NCBI GenBank assembly: GCA_965116445.1
Contig: OZ220688.1
Span: 930,001-994,000 of the forward strand
Source of the DNA: Multivorans sp965116445
Lineage (GTDB): Bacteria > Acidobacteriota > Thermoanaerobaculia > Multivoradales > Multivoraceae
Reading direction: 5' to 3'
DNA: 64,000 bases
Each line of letters opens with the position of its first letter. The first letter of the stretch is position 1. A program made the translations under genes and the position numbers. The notes beneath the pieces were generated by a model that ran no database searches, had not been told where the DNA came from, and was given only the letters and a program-made list of their open reading frames with translations. Positions 58,992-64,000 of this stretch are shown here, one piece after another.

Positions 58992-59441
58992 GTGCGGCTG
59001 GTCGTGCAGCGGGTCAGTTCAGCGTCGGTGACGGTCGATGGCCGGGTCGTCGGCCGGATCGACGGCGGTCTGCTTGTGCTGGCGGGAGTGGAGGTCGGCG
59101 ACGGCGAGGACCAGGCGGCCGCCGCGGCGGCCAGGCTGGCCCGTCTGCGCCTCTTCGAAGACGAGCAGGGGAGGATGAACCTCGACGTGCGGCAGGCAGG
59201 CGGCGCGATCCTGCTGGTTTCGCAGTTCACGCTCGCGGCCTCGACAGGGAAGGGAAGACGGCCTTCCTTCGACCGGGCGGCACGTCCGGAGGTGGCCGAG
59301 CCGTTGCTGGCCAGGCTGCGCGTCCGGCTGGAGGAGGCGGGGCTGGTCGTCGAAGGCGGCCGTTTCGGAGCCCGGATGGAGGTTCGGCTGGTGAACGACG
59401 GTCCGGTGACCTTCGTGCTCGACTTTCGACCGAAGAACTAG
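58992..59441 (+). CDS. dtd: D-aminoacyl-tRNA deacylase
   Basis: 149 residues from a GTG. The two active-site motifs are visible: LLVSQFTLAA and, near the end, NDGPVTFVLDF (the Gly-cis-Pro loop). It removes D-amino acids mis-attached to tRNA. It is convergent with the HU gene. Confidence 0.96.
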   Translation: MRLVVQRVSSASVTVDGRVVGRIDGGLLVLAGVEVGDGEDQAAAAAARLARLRLFEDEQGRMNLDVRQAGGAILLVSQFTLAASTGKGRRPSFDRAARPEVAEPLLARLRVRLEEAGLVVEGGRFGARMEVRLVNDGPVTFVLDFRPKN

Positions 59442-59467
59442 CGAGGCTTCGCCTCAGACCGACGAGC
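59442..59467. repeat. 26-bp dispersed repeat
   Basis: Starts at the base after the dtd stop. It is the exact reverse complement of 35998-36023, about 23 kb away. Confidence 0.85.
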
Positions 59468-59485
59468 GTTCAGGCCGGAGCGGAT

Positions 59486-59512
59486 GCCGGCCAGAAGGCC
59501 GGCGCACCCAGT
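59486..59512 (+). repeat. Mini-hairpin repeat family C (copy 2)
   Basis: Perfect 7-bp stem with AGAA loop (59486-59503) followed by GCACCCAGT. It lies between the convergent dtd and HU genes and may help end transcription. Confidence 0.78.
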
Positions 59513-59558
59513 GGGCGGAACTTGCCTCAACTGTAAAGGGCATGCCTGTTCAAGGAGT

Positions 59559-59825
59559 CTAGAGGTTCTTGAGTTCCTTTCCCGGCTTGAACCGGACCGT
59601 CTTGCCGGGCGCGATCGTGACTTCGACGCCGGTCTTCGGGTTGCGCCCCACGCCGCGTTTGCGGTTGCGAACCTGGAAGACGCCGAAGCCGCGGAGCTCG
59701 ATCCGCTTGCCGTCGCCAAGGGCGCTCTTCATCGCGCCGAGGATCGTGTCGACGGCTCGGGCGGCCTTGACGCGGGGAAGATCCGAGTTCTCAGCGACCC
59801 GGTTCACGATGTCCGCCTTGATCAT
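59559..59825 (-). CDS. HU/IHF-family DNA-binding protein
   Basis: 88 residues. It has the family core KRIELRGFGVFQVRNRKRGVGRNPKTG, with the DNA-arm and intercalating Pro, and KTVRFKPGKELKNL at the end. It bends and packs DNA as a dimer. GAGGAGG lies 7-8 nt before the ATG. HU versus IHF cannot be settled from sequence. Confidence 0.96.
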   Translation of the reverse strand: MIKADIVNRVAENSDLPRVKAARAVDTILGAMKSALGDGKRIELRGFGVFQVRNRKRGVGRNPKTGVEVTIAPGKTVRFKPGKELKNL

Positions 59826-59905
59826 GTGGAGAGCCTCCTCAAAACCGTTGGCCAGGCTACGGGCGGAATGTCGGAGACCGCCGGGCGATTGGCCGTGGAT
59901 CGGTC

Positions 59906-59935
59906 ATTCTAGCGCGTGGGGGCGGTCTCCGTAAA
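59906..59935 (-). promoter_or_regulatory. Putative promoter of the HU gene
   Basis: On the minus strand TTTACG (-35, 59935-59930) and TAGAAT (-10, 59911-59906) are 18 nt apart. They lead into an 80-nt leader with a good ribosome-binding site, in contrast to the leaderless genes. Confidence 0.45.
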
Positions 59936-59998
59936 GGCATCACGGGGCTGCGAATCCGCCGAGAACAGGTCGCCGGGACTGCTAACCTTGGCGGCCGC

Positions 59999-62086
59999 AT
60001 GGACTCCCCGAGACTCAACCAGGCGTCTTCGACGCCAGGGATGCGGCGTCGAAAGACACTCGCGGCATGGCTTGTTCTGCTGTGCCTTGGCGCCCTCGGC
60101 GCCGCCGGCCAGGTGGGCGACGAGCCGACCGCCGAAAGCGGCCCGTTCCTGTTCGCGGCCGCCCGCATGCTGGCCGGCGAGCTTGACCGAAGCGAGGAGG
60201 CGCTGGAGCTCTTCGAGCGGGCGGTGGCGATGGATCCCGAGGCGCCCTTTCTCCGGGTTGGACTCGCCGACTTCCTGATTCAGCTTCAGCGGCTCGAGGA
60301 GGCCGGGGAACACCTGGACGTTGCGTACCGGAACGCGCCTGATGACGTCGACGTGTTGCGCAGATACGCGCGGATCCAGATGGGGCTCTCCGACCGGGCC
60401 CGGGACAAGGAAGCGGTGGACCGCGCCCTGGAAGCGCTTGGGACGCTGCGCGAGTTGGCGCCGAACGATATCGAGGGCATGCTGCTCCTGTCCCAGATCC
60501 GTGCGGCCCTGGGGCAGCAGAGGGAGGCGGCGGCCGTGCTCGAAGAGCTGGTCAGCTACCACAACGGCAACCGTCAACTGCAGCGCATGTTGGCCGACGC
60601 CCTGAGGGAGGCCGGCGAGGGCGAACGGGCGCGGCAGGTCGAGGCCGACATCCGCCGGTTCGATGAACGTTCGGCCGAGGAGCGCTCAGTCGAGGAGCGG
60701 CTGGAACTCGCGGGGCGGGAGAGTCGCCAGGGCAACCACACCAGGGCGATCGAGATGCTGGTTGACCTGGCCGCGGAGTTGACCGACAGCATCCCCGTTC
60801 AGGGGGCGCTGGCGGAGGAGTACTACCGGCGTGCCACGTCCTCCGGGCGCACGCCGGATCAGCGCGCAGCGGACCTTGCCGAGGCCCTCCGTCGTCTACG
60901 GGAACTGCCGCGGGTCGCGCGTCGGAACCCGGGAGCTCGGGTACTCGAAGCTCGAATCCTGGGCGCCTCGGGCCGTGGACCGGAGGCAATCGAGATTCTC
61001 GAGGATTTGCGAAGAGAGCAGCCGGACGACCCCCAGCTTCTCCGGGAGCTCGTCGGACGGTTGATGGAAGCGGGTGAGTGGGAGCGGATCCGCCAGATCG
61101 GTCGCGGCATGGTCGACCGCGCCGACCGGGGAACGCAGCCGGGCCGGGACAGCGCGGACTTCGGTCTCGGTCTCCTGGTCGAGGCGCTTCGGCGGCTGGG
61201 CAAGACGGATCAGGCCCTCGCCGAACTGGAGTCCGAAACAGAGCGGCGCGGTGAATCGGTGGAACTCCTGCTGAGTCAGGCGGAGTTGCTTGCCGAGGCG
61301 GGCCGAAAACGGCGTGCGATGGCCATCCTCCGTCGCGACACGATGGCCACCGAGCGGTTGCTCCGTGGCGGCGACGCCGGTGAGCCGGACGTGCAGGCCA
61401 TCCTCAGGAAGGCCGGGATCTACGTCGACCTCGACGAGGCTCGCCACGCCGTCCGGGTGCTGGATCGGTTCGCGGCGGCTGGAGACGTCCGGCAGTTGGT
61501 CGGGATCGCCGATTTCTGGCGTGCACGCGGCCGGTTCGAGGAGTCCGCGCCCCTGATCGAGCTGGCGTTGGTGCGGATGGGTAGCGGCGCGGAGACCGGC
61601 TTCGATCTGGACCCGGAGACGCTCAGAGCGGGTCTGTTCTTCCAGCTCGGCGAGGCGTACGAGCGCACGCGCCGGTTCGAGGAGGCGGCCGAGCAGTTCC
61701 AGGCGGTGCTCGAGATCCAGCCCGAGAACAGCACGGCGATGAACTACCTGGGCTACATGTGGGCCGACAACGGGGAGAACCTGGAGCAGGCGCTTGAACT
61801 CGTGCGTCGGGCCGTGGCGCTCGAACCGAACAACGGCGCCTACGTCGACTCGCTGGGCTGGGCGCTGTTCCGGTTGGGTCAGTTCGAGGAGGCTAGCCGC
61901 CATCTGGAGCGGGCGAACCAATTGGCACCGGAGGATTCCACCATCCTGGAGCATCTCGGCGATGTCTATGTCGCGCTCGGCGATATCCGGCGAGCTCGGG
62001 AGGCTTACGAGCACGCAGTGGCGATCGATGACGAGGAGAACGTCGAATCCGTGCGTCGCAAGCTGGGCGAACTGGCCCGGCGTTAG
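59999..62086 (+). CDS. Secreted TPR-repeat protein
   Basis: 695 residues with a signal peptide (TLAAWLVLLCLGALGAAGQ). The rest is a long chain of tetratricopeptide repeats (e.g. ALELFERAVAMDPEAPFLRVGLADFL near the start and MNYLGYMWADNGENLEQALELVRRAV, the strongest, near residue 580). It is probably a periplasmic scaffold. A later ATG at 60041 would give a shorter leader and is equally possible. It shares a transcript with the lipoprotein and ispE downstream. Confidence 0.85.
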   Translation: MDSPRLNQASSTPGMRRRKTLAAWLVLLCLGALGAAGQVGDEPTAESGPFLFAAARMLAGELDRSEEALELFERAVAMDPEAPFLRVGLADFLIQLQRLEEAGEHLDVAYRNAPDDVDVLRRYARIQMGLSDRARDKEAVDRALEALGTLRELAPNDIEGMLLLSQIRAALGQQREAAAVLEELVSYHNGNRQLQRMLADALREAGEGERARQVEADIRRFDERSAEERSVEERLELAGRESRQGNHTRAIEMLVDLAAELTDSIPVQGALAEEYYRRATSSGRTPDQRAADLAEALRRLRELPRVARRNPGARVLEARILGASGRGPEAIEILEDLRREQPDDPQLLRELVGRLMEAGEWERIRQIGRGMVDRADRGTQPGRDSADFGLGLLVEALRRLGKTDQALAELESETERRGESVELLLSQAELLAEAGRKRRAMAILRRDTMATERLLRGGDAGEPDVQAILRKAGIYVDLDEARHAVRVLDRFAAAGDVRQLVGIADFWRARGRFEESAPLIELALVRMGSGAETGFDLDPETLRAGLFFQLGEAYERTRRFEEAAEQFQAVLEIQPENSTAMNYLGYMWADNGENLEQALELVRRAVALEPNNGAYVDSLGWALFRLGQFEEASRHLERANQLAPEDSTILEHLGDVYVALGDIRRAREAYEHAVAIDDEENVESVRRKLGELARR

Positions 62087-62108
62087 CCGGGCGGCTGCTG
62101 GAGGTCCG

Positions 62109-62876
62109 CTGACACACGCGAACCGGCCGGCGGCGGCGCTGCTGCCGGTACTGCTCGTCTGGCTTGCGGCTTGTGCCACTGGCGGCTCGGGTCTGAGCCT
62201 GTCCGTGGCCGGCGACGGCGCTGCTGCCGCTGTGTTGCCGTGGGAGATTCCGGCGGGAGAGTGGCGTAGCCAACGCATCTTTCGGATGCGGTACGCCGGT
62301 CCGGAGGGGAGAGGCACGTTGCGCCTGGTGTTGCGTTTCGAGTCGCCGGAGCGCTTTCAGGTGGAGGCCTCGGATCGGTTGGGGCGCCGATGGTGGGATC
62401 TGAACGTCCAGGAAAGCGATGCCCTGGTGCTGTGGGTGCGCGAGCGGACCTTCTGCCGGTATCGAGGCGAACTGGAAGTTCCCGCTCTGGCCCTGGGCCC
62501 GGTGCCCGCCGGTGCGGTTGCCGCGCTGCTGCTGCGGCGACTGCCGGCTCCGCCGCTCGACACCGGAACCGTGGCGGCGGCAGCCAGGTCCGGAGCCACT
62601 ATCGTCGAACTCGACTTCGAGGACCGTTGGGGTCGGCGCTGGACGGCTGCGACGGCCACGAACGGCCCGCGCCGATGGACTCTTCACCGGGGAGCGGAGA
62701 CGAGAGCCTCGTGGAATCTCGACGCGGATGGTCGTTCCCGGCTGGTCGAGCCCGAGACCGGTCTCGAACTGCTCTGGGAACAGACACGGCCGGCACGGGA
62801 CCTGGCGGGCGCGCTGCCGCCACCGGAGGTGCCGAACGGTTTCTTGCCGGGCGCCTGCCAAGCGGGCGATCCGTGA
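62109..62876 (+). CDS. LolB-like lipoprotein of unknown function
   Basis: 255 residues if a CTG start is accepted. No ATG, GTG or TTG precedes the signal peptide in frame, but a GGAGG lies 5 nt before the CTG at 62109. The signal peptide LLPVLLVWLAAC ends in a lipobox Cys. The mature part is beta-rich (GTLRLVLRFESPERFQVEASDRLG, IVELDFEDRWG). Position directly before ispE is the classical place of lolB, and the fold pattern is compatible, but identity is unproven. The stop overlaps ispE (GTGA). Confidence 0.65.
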   Translation: MTHANRPAAALLPVLLVWLAACATGGSGLSLSVAGDGAAAAVLPWEIPAGEWRSQRIFRMRYAGPEGRGTLRLVLRFESPERFQVEASDRLGRRWWDLNVQESDALVLWVRERTFCRYRGELEVPALALGPVPAGAVAALLLRRLPAPPLDTGTVAAAARSGATIVELDFEDRWGRRWTAATATNGPRRWTLHRGAETRASWNLDADGRSRLVEPETGLELLWEQTRPARDLAGALPPPEVPNGFLPGACQAGDP

Positions 62877-63811
62877 CGTCGCGACTGGCGAAGTCGCGAC
62901 CGTCCAGGCGGCGACCGTCGAAGACCAGTGTCTGTCTGGAGTGTCCCGCCAAGGTGAACCTGAGCCTGCGGGTTCACGGTCGCCGCCCGGACGGCTTCCA
63001 CGCGATCACGACCGTGCTGCAGACGATCGATCTCTGCGATCGGCTGAGGGTGAGCCGGACCGACTCGGCCGCGCCCCTCGCTCTCGAGTTGCCGGACGGC
63101 GGTGCCCCCGAGGATGACTCGAACCTCGTCCTCGTGGCCGCGCGAACCTTCTTCGAAGCGATCGGCGAGCCAGCGCGGGGCGTCCGGTTAGAACTGAGGA
63201 AGAGGATTCCGGCCGGCAGCGGCCTGGGCGGCGGGAGCAGCGACGCGGCGGGGACTCTGGCTGCTCTGCAGGAACTCTGGGGCGAACCCCTCAGCTACGA
63301 CGATCTGCAGGCGGTTGCCGCCGCTGTCGGCTCGGATGTTCCCTTCTTCCTCGTCGGCGGGACGGTGCTGGCCACCGGCCGCGGCGAGGAGCTGAGGGCG
63401 CTGCCGGACATCGGGACCGCTTCGGTCGTCGTCGCGGTGCCTGCGGTGGAGGTTTCCACCGAGGAGGTCTTCCGGTGCTGGAGCGGTGTCCGGTCGCCGG
63501 TCGGGGAGCACCGGGGAGTGGACCTGCTGCCCGCGGAGGCAGCGCGGGCGAAAGCTGCTTCGTGGCTTCGGGGCAACGATCTGGAACCCGTCGCGCGAAG
63601 GCTGCATCCGGAGGTGGACCGGCTTCTGCTCGCATTGCGCGGCGCCGCGCCCGGCCGGTCGGACCGGGGTCCCCAGGTTTCCGGCAGCGGCGGCGCGGTG
63701 TTCGGGATCGGTAGCTGGAAGGACGCGGAGCGCGCGGTCGAAGGCCTCGGCGCGCGAGTGATTCGAACCGCGACCCGACGCAGGCGGCGCGGCGCGGATT
63801 CGGACTCGTGA
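62873..63811 (+). CDS. ispE: 4-diphosphocytidyl-2-C-methyl-D-erythritol kinase
   Basis: GHMP kinase of the MEP isoprenoid pathway. 312 residues from a GTG overlapping the previous stop. The core has CPAKVNLSLRVHGRRPDGFH, the ATP loop PAGSGLGGGSSDAA and VGSDVPFFLVGG, then SGSGGAVFG. The N-terminus carries about 20 extra basic residues that are likely not essential. The tRNA-Gln gene follows 37 bp downstream. Confidence 0.95.
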   Translation: MTSRLAKSRPSRRRPSKTSVCLECPAKVNLSLRVHGRRPDGFHAITTVLQTIDLCDRLRVSRTDSAAPLALELPDGGAPEDDSNLVLVAARTFFEAIGEPARGVRLELRKRIPAGSGLGGGSSDAAGTLAALQELWGEPLSYDDLQAVAAAVGSDVPFFLVGGTVLATGRGEELRALPDIGTASVVVAVPAVEVSTEEVFRCWSGVRSPVGEHRGVDLLPAEAARAKAASWLRGNDLEPVARRLHPEVDRLLLALRGAAPGRSDRGPQVSGSGGAVFGIGSWKDAERAVEGLGARVIRTATRRRRRGADSDS

Positions 63812-63828
63812 GGCTCGCGCGCTTCATG

Positions 63829-63834
63829 TACAAT
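63829..63834 (+). promoter_or_regulatory. Putative -10 box (TACAAT) for tRNA-Gln
   Basis: TACAAT lies 13 nt before the first tRNA base; no good -35 is visible, so part of the expression may come from the ispE transcript. Confidence 0.4.
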
Positions 63835-63847
63835 CCGCCGGCCCGTC

Positions 63848-63922
63848 TGGGGCGTCGCCAAGTGGTAAGGCACGAGACTTTGGATCTCGCTATCGGGGGT
63901 TCGAATCCTCCCGCCCCAACCA
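63848..63922 (+). tRNA. tRNA-Gln (anticodon TTG)
   Basis: Cloverleaf with 7-bp acceptor TGGGGCG/CGCCCCA, anticodon loop CTTTGGA giving anticodon TTG, and T-arm loop TTCGAAT. Discriminator A63919 and an encoded CCA (63920-63922) follow. All key positions are standard. Confidence 0.97.
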
Positions 63923-63928
63923 CAGGGA

Positions 63929-63942
63929 TGCGCCGGCCTTCT
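63929..63942 (-). repeat. Half copy of mini-hairpin family C
   Basis: Reverse complement reads AGAAGGCCGGCGCA, the loop, right arm and tail start of family C. The other arm has decayed into a C-rich run. It lies just after tRNA-Gln. Confidence 0.5.
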
Positions 63943-63960
63943 CCCCCCCTTACAACAGGT

Positions 63961-64000
63961 TCAGAGCCCGAGGTTGTCCGTGTCGAGAGTCTCCGTACGC
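63961..64000 (-). CDS. Possible 3' end of a minus-strand gene (edge)
   Basis: A minus-strand frame enters from the right edge and ends ETLDTDNLGL-stop, a plausible protein tail. Only 12 codons are visible, so nothing can be said of its function. Confidence 0.3.
   Translation of the reverse strand, partial: RTETLDTDNLGL

Overview
This is a GC-rich bacterial chromosome segment. It has dense genes, many 4-nt stop/start overlaps, and several GTG or TTG starts. The gene mix (MoxR/DUF58/DUF4159/DUF4175 operon, paired acyl-CoA dehydrogenases, DUF1080 protein, alkyl-DHAP-synthase-like oxidase, TPR proteins with arginine-rich leaders) suggests Acidobacteriota, perhaps a Thermoanaerobaculia-like lineage. 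That placement is inference from gene content only.

Layout. 1-3305 (-): dnaE, cut by the window edge. 3458-9597 (+): comEC, miaA, a TPR lipoprotein, an isochorismatase-like hydrolase and a small secreted protein. 9679-25486 (+): a nine-gene, near-gapless operon with two DUF4159 proteins, two membrane vWA proteins, a C13/caspase-like protein whose catalytic Cys is replaced by Ser, a TPR plus HEXXH peptidase, MoxR, DUF58 and a very large DUF4175 protein. I consider this the most interesting system here: a probable AAA+/vWA envelope machine. 25487-30298: an accessory island with a 27-bp inverted repeat, a small-protein/HEPN pair, and a GmrSD-like (DUF262/DUF1524) gene killed by a frameshift and by an IS3-family insertion whose 3-bp target duplication can be read.

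30311-35849 (-): two acyl-CoA dehydrogenases, an RNase Z-like hydrolase, a secreted amidohydrolase and a DUF368 (polyprenyl-phosphate translocase type) membrane protein. 36038-38989: glutathione reductase, glutathione synthetase and ChaC, a glutathione cluster. 39150-39790: VapBC. 39807-47540: an AGPS-like FAD oxidase, a carboxyltransferase, a DUF1080 protein, an LLM flavin oxidoreductase and a matrixin-type metalloprotease with two copies of an unnamed C-terminal domain. 47473-55423 (-): clpA, clpS, a Tat/lipoprotein DctP, trxB, pssA-psd, a DUF465 protein and tsaB. 55537-63922: mutS, ssb (-), dtd, HU (-), a TPR protein, a LolB-like lipoprotein, ispE and tRNA-Gln.

Two genome-wide features also show. 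Many first-in-operon genes have a TANNNT hexamer ending 6-10 nt before the start codon with no Shine-Dalgarno sequence, which suggests leaderless mRNAs. Several small palindromic repeat families lie between genes, and one copy has become the 5' end of a coding sequence.
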